Origin: Ciona savignyi
Lineage: Eukaryota > Chordata > Ascidiacea > Phlebobranchia > Cionidae
Length of the DNA stretch: 64,000 bases
NCBI GenBank assembly: GCA_000149265.1
Contig: CH003279.1
Coordinates: 110,714-174,713 of the forward strand
Direction of reading: 5' to 3'
Shown: in pieces, positions 39,001 to 47,945 of the stretch
Layout of the letters: every line of letters starts with the position of its first letter
Position numbering within the stretch: the first letter of the stretch is position 1
Made by a program: the position numbers and the translations under genes
Notes under the pieces: model-generated
The model's database searches: none
What the model saw: the letters and a program-made list of their open reading frames with translations, nothing else
Told to the model about the DNA's origin: nothing

Positions 39001-42000
39001 TTAGCAATTAAACTTCAAATAAAGAAACAATTCGTAATTATAACTCTATTAGTGTATATTAGCATTGCTAATGTGGTAGCTGTGTTGATCTGGTTGTGTG
39101 GGGAATTTTGTTTATTATTTTTAATGGAATTTCAGATGGTGTAAAACCAATTAAATTGATCTCCAAGTGGGACCGGTTCTGACGTGTCGTACCCTCTCGT
39201 TCATCTTCAAGTTTAAGTTGTCAAAAAAACAGTTTGCATTGGAGAGATGGGGACAATAATTGGTTGAACGCCTCCTTCTAGGACTACTTTCCTAAATGAT
39301 CTTAAGAGAAGCATACACATAAAGACCAATGGGTGACTTTTATTATAACCACGAACCAAAGGTGTTCAAAACCTTTCTTTTCATATATGGTACATCAAGA
39401 TTATGGTAATTTTAATACTCAATGTTGTAAACGGTTCCTTTCTAAAGGTAATGAAAAATAGTAAAATAATTCCCACAAGGGTTAAGATATAATATTTCCC
39501 TGTTCAGTGTCAACCTTCAAAGTTGCATTAAACTCTAGACCTTGTCTCGATGGAAATGAACGTTACGTTAAAAAACACGTGTAAGAAGATTATCAAAACA
39601 TGCTCTGAACCCGTGCCAATTTGGGGTACTTGTTCAGACATAATTATGTTTGGCCGAACTTGAAAGAGAACTTGGTCTTGGTTTAAGTTCATGCATTCCA
39701 CCATTATCTATAAGAACCCGGTGAAAATTGTTGACTAAGAAAGTTTGAAATGTCTACCAAACAGTGGTGGATAAACAATCAGCAAAATAGCAACGTTTCA
39801 ATTTCTACTGCAGGAGACGTTTGCCACTGAGTTGTACATTATAATTCCAAGTTCATTTCTTGATTCACATTGAATATCAATTATTTGTCCGGCCATTTAC
39901 GCAGACGATGAGGGACAATTGGAAATTTAAAATGAGTAAAACTGCACACTAACTGGGAAGTGCTGGGGTCGGAAATATGGTTAGTTCTTGGGGTTGAAGT
40001 TAGTGTTTGGGACATGGTTAGAATTAGTTTCTGTAGTGTTTGTGGGCAGTCTTTCCCTTTTCCTCTTTTTTCTTTTATTGCTGCTCAGACAAAACTGTAA
40101 ATGTGTTAAAAGCGAACATAATATTGCACCAGTCGGTCATTTTCATGTCGGCTATAATATCTTTGTATAATACATGAATGATGAGTAGTTTCAGACTACA
40201 TATGTTTATTTAAATATAATCATGTTTGTTTGATTAAAGTATTAATTACATTATAAGAAGTATAACTTAATAGCTCACAGTAGAAAAGTCCAAATTAAAG
40301 TTTGCGTTTCAGGGGGTTTAAATTGAGCGTCGGTGGGAAGTCGCACTTAGCACATTAATGTGCCTTGTAGCGGCTGTCAATGGTTCATTAATAAAACATA
40401 GCGTGCGGCTTTTATAGCCAGAATTGCCCTAAATCTACAAGATCTTTGGGATGAGGAACGTCAGTCAGACTGAATTACAAGATGTTCGTGCGGTAAAAAT
40501 GCTGTTAAAACCACCGGTTTCCAAAGATCATTTCTTACAACTAAAATGTACGACAAACGTAAAGAACAGGTGACTTAGTCCATAATTATTGTAAATTTCC
40601 AGACTATACACAATTTGTTTTTTCTTTTCCGAACTACTTCTCTTCGATGACTTTATAAAATTAAAACTCAAAACATTGATGTTTAACTGATATACTGGAA
40701 ACACTGCTGCTATTTTCACTCGACAGCACTGTCCTGCACAGTGTTGGCGCCCAAATGCTCCACAAATAAACAAGATAGAATCTCCAGGTCTACCGCTCGT
40801 GTTGCTGTACAGGGTGGAATACCTGGCGCTTGTCGCCCGTGACCAAAGGCTTAAGTCCACCCACCACCCTACCAGCGGTTCTCTAATCCTTGAAATTCTA
40901 CAATTGCGAAGCCCAGTTACCGGGCTGTAGTTTCGCAAAAGTTACATCGAATTAATATACAAAACTACATGACACAGTTTCAGTTTGTGGGAACGACGGT
41001 CGATCCATTTTATTCTTGTAAATCAAGCGTTTAACAATGTACGTGTTAGGAGATTTATTGAGTTATAAACCTTTTTATTCTGAGATTGGGTTGGTGTTGT
41101 TTATAGCTTTTAAAATTGGGAGTTTAGATTTATAAGCACAAGAGAGAGAATGTTACGTTTTTAAGATAATCAAAAGATTCTTGTTTTTATGGCAATAAGT
41201 TAGATATGATTTTATGGATCTTACTGTCTTTACTGGCCAGATTTAACAAAAAATCATAAGCACTTTCGGGAAATAAGAATTACCACACAAGAAGTTGGTT
41301 ATAATACTTCAGTGAAAGGTTGTAAACCTTGCGTTTAAAGTTCAACTAAAGGCGAAGTGAAATGCAATTACCGACTGGGTCCCATATATAAAACAGTTAT
41401 AGAATCGGGAATATTTACAGCTATTTCGTCAGAAGATAACTGGATTATAAGAACTTATTAAACAAAATCGAACTGAAGTGTTAACGTTAGAAAGGAATTA
41501 TTTGGGACGAACTCTAAGGATATTTTATCAACCTAGTCACATCGCCAGCTTCAAAACAAAGCGTTTATCTCAAGGAGTTTATATTCGACTCGTAAATCGT
41601 AACCTACAAATCAACTACTGTTTCAGGTTTAAGCTACCGAACTAGTGGTATAACAAGTCTCTAAGCTAATTGAGAATATAAAAATTCTGCGAGTACACTG
41701 TTCGTATGGCTAGTGCAAAGGTTTTGTGTATGAATTCTAAACCGAAAATATTATATTTTAATTGAGCAACTAAACAAGCTCTCTTCGTGTTACATTTCCC
41801 TTCATATTGTGTTTGCAGTATTCAATTGCATTGGAACATTCAACCTATGGTGAACTAGCATATGTCGTGTTCAGCATTATCGGGCGTTCTTATCAGATTG
41901 TTTTGTTAGACACGATATAACAACCACGGAGTCATCACACAAACTACGATGTATTAATTAGTGTCCATTTACGGGGGAAACTGAAATAGGAAAGAGGGAA

Positions 42001-42693
42001 ACTGAACATTAAAAAGAAGATTATAACATTACGGTTAGTGCAAGGGGTGGGGTTGTAGTTAGGTTTAGTTCTTGGGTTAAGATTAGTGTTTGGGACAGGG
42101 TTATAATTGGTTTCCATAGTTTTAGTAAGCAGTTTCACTTCTTTCCTTATTTTAGTGTTGCCCTCTAATTAATCAGCTCTAGTTTAATCAGACAATTTAA
42201 CAGAAGTCAACTTTTAACTACTTTTATTCTGCCTTCATAACTTAAAATAATTTTGCCATTTTCTTTAATATAATAAAGGAGCAAAAAAAAGAAACTAACT
42301 AAACTTACCGCTGTAGTTTTACCAGACTTTTCAATAGATAGTTTTGCTAAGTTTTACCAGAATATCCCACAGATAACCATGTTGTAGATTTATAAGACTA
42401 TTCAACACATGCCAACTTACCGAGACTTGTCTTGCTCTTTCCAATCCCCCGGAACACCTCAACAGCCCCCTTGTCACAATCGTCCACCGAGTTTTCCGCC
42501 ATAAAAAAATCCCCGAATTTGAGCTGAATCCCCTTTCCCGCTGGCACTATTATCTCCCAAGTGCACGTCACAAAACCGCCATTGTTCGGGAACGCTGACG
42601 TCCACTTTGATGACGACACTTCCGGCGGCTGGGGGTAGTTCGGTGACGTAAACGTGCCGGAACTTCCGGTTAGCACGGCGTTGCATTCCGACA
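12080..42693 (-). CDS. DCBLD: DCBLD-like type I receptor: CUB, LCCL, discoidin (F5/8C), stalk, TM, long tail; 17 exons
   Basis: Single-pass surface receptor of the discoidin-CUB-LCCL family (vertebrate DCBLD1 and DCBLD2/ESDN/CLCP1), relatives of neuropilins that act as signalling scaffolds. Exons: 42693-42421, 29475-29332, 27501-27447, 25379-25310, 20166-20033, 19517-19395, 18876-18755, 17998-17880, 17813-17651, 17321-17169, 16597-16539, 15943-15895, 15214-15124, 14836-14763, 14419-14087, 13418-12627, 12246-12080. All junctions keep frame and give 973 residues. In visible numbering: CUB 1-139, LCCL about 150-245, F5/8C about 265-400, Thr-rich stalk 402-488, helix about 490-515, cytoplasmic tail to 973. 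The domain order CUB-LCCL-F5/8C-TM separates it from neuropilin, which has no LCCL. The signal-peptide exon upstream of 42693 was not identified; one nucleotide of its last codon is implied by phase. The tail is about twice the usual vertebrate length. Confidence 0.93.
12325..12495 (+). mobile_element. Partial SINE-A copy
   Basis: Head and middle: GGTTGTGGGATCGAAACCAG, GCTAGCTAGTCGACTATGTC, CTTGGGCAAGGCACTTTAC and AGCACACTGCAATAGC. It lies in the DCBLD intron between 12626 and 12247. Confidence 0.65.
13629..13805. mobile_element. MITE-C copy
   Basis: MITE-C is my name for a short element with inverted ends (GGGAAACTG...CACTAAAATGAGG against CATTTTAGTAAGCAGTTTCC) and a core of AAACACTAATCTCAACCCC and ACCCTAAC-like stretches. 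This copy has AAACACTAATATCAACCCC. No coding capacity. Confidence 0.5.
13949..14045 (-). mobile_element. SINE-B copy
   Basis: Reads reversed: GGTTTCGAACCCATGATGGG, GAGACCGTTTATGTATAGAA, and GCATTAACTACTAGGCCACA. In the DCBLD intron between 14086 and 13419. Confidence 0.65.
14592..14735 (+). mobile_element. Partial SINE-A copy
   Basis: 3' half only: AACACTGTAATAGCTCCGG, GGTTATCTGACGATTGCC, then GTGTGGTAACCCCC. In the DCBLD intron between 14762 and 14420. Confidence 0.6.
16660..16835 (-). mobile_element. Partial SINE-A copy
   Basis: Reversed 3' half: GATCCCGTGGATAAGAAAA, CGGACAATAGTCAGATTACC, CCCACAGTCGGGTTTCCG. A head fragment of another copy lies at about 16370-16455 on the plus strand. Confidence 0.6.
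17030..17165 (+). repeat. Copy of the local 120-bp repeat (inverted relative to 19183-19420)
   Basis: Contains GCAGGCCGCGTGAGTT, TCCGTATTTTTTTCATTTTG, GACGAAAATGTTCGCACGAT and GGATTTTACGGATGAAAACG. The same blocks occur reversed in two copies at 19183-19420. Both locations are in or beside DCBLD exons. Confidence 0.75.
17330..17620. repeat. Low-complexity TGGTT-rich tract
   Basis: Irregular repetition of GGATGGTTAAATGGT and TGGTGGTTTAAATGG words fills the DCBLD intron between exons 17651 and 17321. On the gene strand it is ACC/CCA-rich, like the Thr-coding exon beside it. Confidence 0.75.
18130..18345. mobile_element. MITE-C copy
   Basis: Core reads CACACTAATCTCAACCCCAG and CTAACTCTAACCCCATGTTT, with a pyrimidine-rich right end (CTCCTTCCCGCCTTCCCGC). 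In the DCBLD intron between 18754 and 17999. Confidence 0.55.
18400..18668 (+). mobile_element. SINE-A copy
   Basis: Has AGGTTGAAAACTGGTCGCTG, TATGTCCTTGGGCAATGCAC, CAGCAATAGCTTTGG, GACGGTGGGCGCGAAG and ATAAACATGAATATCC. The A-box region is degraded. Confidence 0.75.
19183..19420 (-). repeat. Two tandem copies of a local 120-bp repeat overlapping a DCBLD splice donor
   Basis: Copies at about 19183-19300 and 19305-19420 share TTTTTATCCGTAAAATCGGC-type sequence, GCGTTGCCGATCGTGC, AAAATGTTCGTCAAAA, and ACACGGCCTGCGTATCCG. The second copy includes the 3' end and 5' splice site of DCBLD exon 19517-19395. A third copy lies inverted at 17030-17165. Confidence 0.8.
19570..19690 (+). mobile_element. 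SINE-A 3' half fragment
   Basis: GTGCAACGCACTGTAATAGC, AACCCGACCATGGGTACGA and AAGTATAAACATAAGC. In the DCBLD intron between 20032 and 19518. Confidence 0.55.
20265..20500 (+). mobile_element. SINE-A copy, degenerate
   Basis: AGCTAGTCGGTTGTGTCTTT, GGCATGGAACATTACC, AATGTCTCAATCGTAACAAT, GCAATAGCTCAGGTAAACAG. In the LCCL-interrupting DCBLD intron. Confidence 0.6.
22095..22205 (+). mobile_element. SINE-B copy
   Basis: CCTATACAAAAACGGTCCCA, ATGACGAGCCTATTAGGGGT, TCGCAACTTGGC. The head is degraded. A short SINE-A head fragment lies at about 22325-22425. Confidence 0.55.
23080..23566 (-). mobile_element. Two SINE-A copies in tandem, the second near full length
   Basis: A truncated copy (about 23080-23270) is followed by a near-complete one (about 23272-23566) with CCCGTGAATGG, ACCTCGCGCCCACCGTCGGG, AGCTATTGCAGTGTGTTGTG, TCTTGCCCAAGGACACAAG, AGCTAGCGACCAGTTTCG and CTTAACCACCAGACCAATC. 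This is one of the best copies for the consensus. Confidence 0.85.
23935..24165 (+). mobile_element. SINE-A copy, degenerate
   Basis: GGGCCAACTTTGCGATTAGG is weak, but AGGCAAGAGACTTAACC, TTTAGGACAATGCATTAGCT, and CCGACTGTCGGCACGAGGTA are clear. In the DCBLD intron between 25309 and 20167. Confidence 0.55.
24830..25070. mobile_element. MITE-C copy
   Basis: Core reversed: GGGGCTAAGGTTAGATTTAG, GTTAGTTCTGGGGTTGAGAT, then GTGTAATTTTCC at the right. In the same intron. Confidence 0.5.
25450..25550 (+). mobile_element. SINE-B copy, degenerate
   Basis: GTGGCCGAATGGTAAATTAT then TAGACGAGCCTATTACG. It sits about 70 bp upstream, on the gene strand, of DCBLD exon 25379-25310. Confidence 0.55.
27240..27390. 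repeat. Minisatellite, about 27-bp unit, 4 copies
   Basis: Unit near GGTGATTTGAGAGAAAA followed by ATGATATTCT. It lies 57 bp past the donor of DCBLD exon 27501-27447. Confidence 0.7.
27543..27655 (+). mobile_element. SINE-B copy
   Basis: GTGTAGCCGAATGTTTAACG, AAATACATATATAAAACGGT, GGAGCTCATAATGGGTTTTA and an A-rich end (ACGATAAAAAAGAGC). Directly upstream, on the gene strand, of DCBLD exon 27501-27447. Confidence 0.65.
30105..30250. repeat. Local duplication of 29195-29270 with internal tandem units
   Basis: TTTTTTGCAATTATTAAGTC and TATTTAGTCTCTATAC occur at both places; the second place adds further TTAAGTC...ATACGTTAT units. The purpose is unknown. Confidence 0.6.
37398..37745. repeat. 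Minisatellite, 40-43-bp unit, about 8 copies
   Basis: Unit near GCGTTATATACTATGTTATT followed by CTTTTAAACAAATGTATTTTT. Copy starts fall near 37401, 37442, 37483, 37523, 37564, 37606, 37649 and 37692. It is open in two plus frames only because the unit lacks stops; not a gene. Confidence 0.85.
38095..38250. mobile_element. MITE-C copy
   Basis: Left end AACTAAAAGAAGGGAAGGGG, GT-rich core (GGGGTTGAGATTACGTTGG), right end GTGCAGTTTTCC. In the large DCBLD intron. Confidence 0.5.
39900..40090. mobile_element. MITE-C copy
   Basis: GTAAAACTGCACACTAACTG at the left, core GTTAGTTCTTGGGGTTGAAG and GTTAGTGTTTGGGACATGG, right TTTCCCTTTTCC. In the large DCBLD intron. Confidence 0.55.
41965..42170. mobile_element. 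MITE-C copy
   Basis: GGGGGAAACTGAAATAGG at the left, core GTTAGGTTTAGTTCTTGGG and ATTAGTGTTTGGGACAGGG, right AGTTTTAGTAAGCAGTTTC and TTTTAGTGTTGCCC. The ends are roughly inverted repeats. It lies 250 bp past the donor of the first CUB exon. Confidence 0.65.
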
Positions 42694-43974
42694 CTGCAAA
42701 ACATGACGAATAAGTGGAATGACGTCATCAGTGGAATGACGTAATCATGGAACTGACGTAATTAAAAAAAACACAAACCCAGCTTAATACTACAACGCAG
42801 TGAGAGAATCTACTTAAGATTACACAACTTATGGGAGAACTTCATTTTGGTTAAAACAATAAAACCAATATTTTTAAATAAATAAATTTTGTAGCCAAAA
42901 CGTATGCAATATGCACTTTCACGTAATTATATTAGCTTTTAATTTAAATCAAAACATATTTATAATTTAATTACTGCCCTTAAAGACTATAACAAAGTGT
43001 TTTCATAAAAATGTGTCTGTTATATCCCAGAGAAAAAAAAATAGCCTCATTAAACAATTAACAAAATATGAAGTAAATCAGAAAACAGAAGCGTTCTGGA
43101 TTTACTTCTATTTGTAAGACTAGTTTCACTTTCGTTTTATAGCATCTTAGTTTCTTTAAATAGAATCACAATAAACATTCCGATAACTGTAACACCAAAT
43201 CGTCGAATCGGTGTGAAAATATTGCAACGTTTTGGACAGCGGGGGAAATTAGAAACTGGAAACCATAAAGTTATCGAATGAGCGCGTTATCGGGTCCGCT
43301 GAATTAGTCACCCTGGCCGCCGAAACATCGCGCTCTTGTCACGCGAATCACTGTTACGTCACAAACACGCTTCGTTTCGGTATGTTGGAGGGAAACTAAA
43401 GAAAAGTTACTGCAGGGGGTGTCCAGAACAGCGCTTTTGTAACCGCGAAATACGCGAAAGCAGGTACACCGGAGGTTTTTTACTGGTGGTATGGCTGTAG
43501 TGAGGGCTGTATTACGCCATGTTAATAAATGCAACATGTACACTTGATTGTTTGTACAGTGTACCGGTTTAGCGTACATTACACGTGGACGGTTGCTTAC
43601 GTTTTAAAAGGGACTCTACAAATAAAAAACGATTATTATTATTGTCATCGGTATCAAAGGAATTTCGCATTTCCTTCCACTGTCTGTCGATTCCGCGGAT
43701 GGGCGCGATTTTATTATGACGTCACAGTAGCTGTATAAACATGTATTTTGCTTGAATAATAAAACGTCAGTGGGTCATCAAAAGGATGAGTGCTTCGATG
43801 GCACTTGACCTAACAATCAAAAGTACCTGATTGGCTAATCCAAAGGATGATTTCAGCCTCAACGACCAATGATAACCCTTAAACTTGACAGTGGACCGAA
43901 AAATTAATTTCCGAAAACTTTTCATGGTTTCATAGAGAATTTAGGTTACAGAGGTGTTGTAGCCTGAAAGGGGC

Positions 43975-44195
43975 AAAACTAAAATGAAGGAAAGCGGGAA
44001 GTTGGAAAGGACAGTAAAATTAAGGAAAATAATTTAAACCCCGTCCTAAACACTAATCTCAACCCCAGAACTAACCCTAACTTTAACCCCATGTTTAAAA
44101 CTGACTCTTATTCTCTAATCTGCATTTTAGTAAGTTTGCAGTGTTCCTCCTTCCCTCCTGACAGCTTTCCCTCCTTTCAGTTCCCCCTGAAGTGT
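43975..44195. mobile_element. MITE-C copy
   Basis: Clear core: CCTAAACACTAATCTCAACC, CCAGAACTAACCCTAACTTT and CATTTTAGTAAGTTTGCAG, with pyrimidine-rich right flank. One of the best copies. Confidence 0.65.
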
Positions 44196-45639
44196 GGACG
44201 ACTGGTATACAACTACCCAAAGACGGCCTATTTAGTCTCTAATTTGAAACCCAAGCCGTCAACGTAAACACTTTTTTAAAATCATAAATGTATGTGAATA
44301 AGATACTGATAATGCAGTAATGGCGAAATAAATCTTTTATTATGGGGATATGACGGGTTCGAAAACCCACCTTGGGTAAAACCTAAAACTAGCCTGGTAA
44401 AACGTCTAGAATCCTGGCTTGGTTAATATGTTAATATTCCTCATATGTCCGCTTGGTTATATTTCGTGAAATTATACGTCGATTTTAAAATAAAAAATAC
44501 ACATGGTCACTTGTAGGTGATTAAAATTTAGTTTTGAGGGTAAGGGGCTCTGAATTTGTAACTGTTTTCAGTCGAAATGAGATATTACAACGATCATTTA
44601 AAGAATGGAATAACAACATGCATATTTAAGCCTGAAACTATCTAAAACTGATGTTTGCAATTTCGTTTTAATTAAGTTCGATTACTTTCGCGTCCCTTGT
44701 GCGTTAATATCTGTATTGTTTCGTCATCTGCGGGTGTTTGTGACGTCACAATTAAATCTTGACGAAATGCAGATTATTCGTCGACAAAAGTCGCTTTGTT
44801 AAAAGCGCTGGTAATCGGAAAGAACAAATGGCGGCAACGCGATTTTGTAAGTTGGAGGTTTAGGAACTTCAGCATGGTAAGATGGAAAAACACCGGCTTA
44901 TCTATAAGCGAAGCGGGGTAAATATTGTCTCACGGATAGAATACACGATAACTCCAGGCTATTACCAGTTTATTAAGTTTAAACGTCAATTAGGCAAGTC
45001 AAGCAGTACGATCCTTGTACTAAACTCGTGTTTTCGGCTGCTTTTGATCAAATGGACATGTTTTGTTACACACACGAGTACAAAAAATATAGGTAAATTA
45101 TTGCAACTTTTATACAAAAAGTAGAAACGTAAGGTTACTAAGTGGTTTTTAAAACAATAACCGTTAATTTGTCAATTCAAATTGTTATGTAGAATCAGGC
45201 CATATACATGGTATACTGATGTAGCATTTTCATTTATACCCTATTTTATGAGGTTTCGGGCATATAAATAACGGTTCACTAGCAGGGTCAATTTATGCAT
45301 GTGTCCGCAGTTGGGTACATTAACCTTTTCACACCAGTGCCCTTCCCGAAATAAAAAGCAGTTTTAGTGCCTTGTATAACACGCAGAGGACATCTGTTTC
45401 AGGGATGAAACACTTGTTAAGCCGACTAAGACAATTGTTACGTAGCACAACAAGACCAGTAATCAACACAAAGGAAAGTAACAAATACGGACAATGGGCA
45501 TTATGTCGTACGTTGCCGGTGTTTCGTTTCAAAGAGATTGGCCTAATTTAATTGGATGGCGGATTTTCACTACGTTTCGTACAGAAACCGAAACATTGTA
45601 AAGAGTTCGCATTTTTGAAAATGCGAATGGTATTTTATT

Positions 45640-46097
45640 ACCAATTGTGAAAATGTCAATATATACATTAAACCGAAAATGCATCTTTTACCTTTATAAA
45701 AAACACCTTTTACCTTTATAAAAAGAAGTTTAACAAGTATTAGTTTAACTTTTAAACGATATGAACATTATTACAGACAATTGGTGTTAAGATTAACCTG
45801 TTAAACAAATTGTAGTGAAAATGGCAATTTATTTTAAGCCGAAAATGTTAAACACGTATTACACAACCAAAAGAAGTTTAACAAGCATTTAATTTGGAAA
45901 GTTAATCTATATAAACTTTCCTACACCCCATTTATGTTAAAACTAACCTCATAACACATTTTAGTGAAAATATCAACAAATATTGCGCCGAAAATGCATA
46001 ATGTGTATAACCTAGAAATTTACATAGTATTTGTGTTTAAGTTGAACTATATAACCAATGCTACAGACGATGGTGTTAAAAGTAACCTCCTGAAGTT
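45640..46097. repeat. Long-unit tandem repeat, about 150-170 bp, 3 copies
   Basis: GTGAAAATGGCAAT...GCCGAAAATG-type blocks start near 45646, 45815 and 45964, each followed by an AGTTTAAC segment and a GTGTTAA.A.TAACCT segment. Copies are strongly diverged. Confidence 0.6.
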
Positions 46098-46334
46098 AAA
46101 CCGAGCTTAGGTGATGTTGATTGTTACGCTTTAGCAGCGTGCGACAAAGTAAATTTGAATTGAATTCCTTAAAAATCGACCCCAAGTTTTTGAGTGAAAC
46201 AGGAAAGGGGTCCTTGATAAGTGAGTCATTGCTTTAGAAAGCGCGGTTCGGGTTACTGGTTGGGTTGTTTGGCTGATAAAGAAACTTTGTATTATTGTAA
46301 ACTGGACACAACACGATTTTTAACGTTTTTTTAA

Positions 46335-46690
46335 TAAGCCAAGTTTCGAAGCCGCGATAGGTTCGTGACTAAAACCATTATAGAATTCTGTTCAAATTTA
46401 GTTGCGTTAACCATTCGGCTAAACGGGCTGTCAAATTTTCGAGCTGCGCATTCATTGCCTTAAAGTACAAAAACTTATACAACGCAAAGGTTTAAACGGT
46501 TTTTTAAACCAACGTTTTGCCAAGTAAGTAATTGTAAGTTGAAGTTTTAAAAGCTTAATCAAGGTTGTACGGTCGTGTGGTCAAATGGCTCACACCACCG
46601 ATACATAAACCGAATAATATACACAAAAAAGGTCTTAACAACTAGTCCATTACGGTTCGAAACTGAACCCGATAAAAAACTCTTCCAGTT
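46335..46690. mobile_element. Two SINE-B copies in opposite orientation
   Basis: The first is reversed (about 46335-46430: AAGTTTCGAAGCCGCGATAG ... GCGTTAACCATTCGGCTAAA), the second forward (about 46565-46690: GTGTGGTCAAATGGCTCACA ... TACGGTTCGAAACTGAACCC, then CGATAAAAAAC). Confidence 0.6.
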
Positions 46691-47689
46691 TTCGAAGTTT
46701 CATAAAACTATTTAATCATGGGGTGTCATTCAAACTGGTACCGGTAATGACTTTTTCTGTTTAACTCTTCCCGGGAAACTTTCCAAATTACGTTTTTCCT
46801 TTCCAGTTTGATTTCTTTACCCACGGCAATCAAAATCATTGATTAATCGATAATAGTCTATTTAAAAACAGCCAGGTAAAAGCAATTCGAGTAATTTAAT
46901 TTGATTAAACCATCCAATACATATCTATTGAAGCGGTAAATGACACGAATGGATATTTTAGTGATAGAAAACATCATAAAGCCAGTTGTCTTTTGTTATA
47001 CGCTGTAACATACGTGCGAATTTGTGTGTTTAAATCGCGCTTTGGGGTTATGGGTTGCGGCAATGTATAGTTATGGCTCTCTAACACAATGATTGCTATG
47101 AATTGGTAGCTTAAAACTGTTCAATTCGGGTATTTTAGCAGTTGTATTCACTGCGCCAACACCTCGGTTATCGCTTAGAAATAAAAGAGGTGTCGTAAAT
47201 TTTGTAAACCGTAAATTGCTGCCGAAATCAATCTGTTATAATACGTCCTGGGATTGCTTTATGGCTATTAAAGTTGTTAGGATGAAATGCTTGGTATGTG
47301 TGCTTTAATGGGGCTAAAGTTCACGCTACGATTGTGGGAAATAAACCAGTTTGTGAGGTCATAAAGACGATTGTGACGAGCATGAAAGATGACATATACA
47401 CCACATTGAAACGCCCATAGAGATTAAGGCTTCACCTGGTAAAAGTTTTAAAGGGCCACTTTGGACAGTTAAGGAATGACACCATGGATTTATAATTCTG
47501 CATCAAACCACAGTATAATTACATCTTGGAGTAAATACGTTAATCTCGTAAATTCTACTTAGGCATGTCAGCCTGTATGTTAAGCCTTTTACACCTGCCT
47601 CATGTCCTAAGGCGGTGTAGCACACTGTAAGGTACTGCTGGTTCATCGGATAGCTTTGATCTTTGGCTCGCGTGTGTGGATTACTCTGC

Positions 47690-47945
47690 GAAAGTTGCGT
47701 GCATCTATTTGAATTGAACACAAATCTTAAAAAAACGCTACAGTAGGTTTAGCTGGTCATGGTGAACTTATACATATGTAAATGTTAAGGTGCATTTATT
47801 TGAATGAAAAAATCAAATCTTAACGCAAGTACGTTTAATTGGTAATAATGAACTTATGTATATGTAAAAGTTTCGTACATCTATTTGAAATGAACAAAAA
47901 TTCTAAAAACTTAACGCAAGTATGGTTGGCTGGTACAGAAAACCC
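47690..47945. repeat. Tandem repeat, about 85-bp unit, 3 copies
   Basis: Each copy has GTGCATCTATTTGAATTGAA-like sequence, AAATCTTAA, an ACGCAAGTA segment, and GGTCATGGTGAACTTAT...ATATGTAAA. The third copy is incomplete. Confidence 0.65.

Larger units (their letters stand above)
29476..42420 (-). other. DCBLD: 12.9-kb DCBLD intron splitting the CUB domain
   Basis: No coding exon was recognised on either strand. Contents: a SINE-B remnant (about 29690-29800), a short sequence duplicated from 29195-29270 at 30105-30250, a minisatellite (37398-37745), MITE-C copies near 38.1, 39.9 and 42.0 kb, and otherwise AT-rich unique-looking DNA. No SINE-A copy was seen. Several scattered TGACGTCA octamers occur (32.37, 36.07 kb). 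Confidence 0.7.
29332..42693 (-). other. DCBLD: DCBLD exons coding the CUB domain (42693-42421 and 29475-29332)
   Basis: The first exon opens in phase (one nucleotide carried in) with SECNAVLTGSSGTFTSPNYP, the usual CUB start (Cys, then TSPNYP), and continues through CTWEIIVP and QLKFGDF to GIGKSKTSL. The second gives DTYCSGN, TSTVTFRR and FAGRGFLISYTAI, the closing CUB strands. The join SL/DTYC restores the family reading. CUB domains mediate extracellular protein binding; KFGDF followed by an acidic DDC suggests the Ca-binding type, which is inferred. The two halves are separated by a 12.9-kb intron, the largest seen in the window. Confidence 0.9.

Noticed and set aside
40528-40938. 136-codon minus-strand open frame in the large DCBLD intron
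   Set aside because: No family likeness, a biased Lys/Ser run, and no fit in phase or content with the CUB exons on either side.
29476-42420. Possible neuropilin identity for the CUB/discoidin gene
   Set aside because: An LCCL domain lies between CUB and a single discoidin domain, and there is only one CUB, which is the DCBLD order.
44041-44092. CCCTAAC-like stretches as interstitial telomere repeats
   Set aside because: They are irregular, never run in perfect tandem, and are simply the core of the MITE-C element.
45442-45532. Hydrophobic minus-strand segment (YLLLSFVLITGLVVL) ending in phase 1 before gtaaca, as the DCBLD signal-peptide exon
   Set aside because: The frame fits the CUB exon, but it begins with TTG, has no ATG in frame before an upstream stop, and the donor is weak. 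It would need yet another exon for the start. It stays a candidate only.
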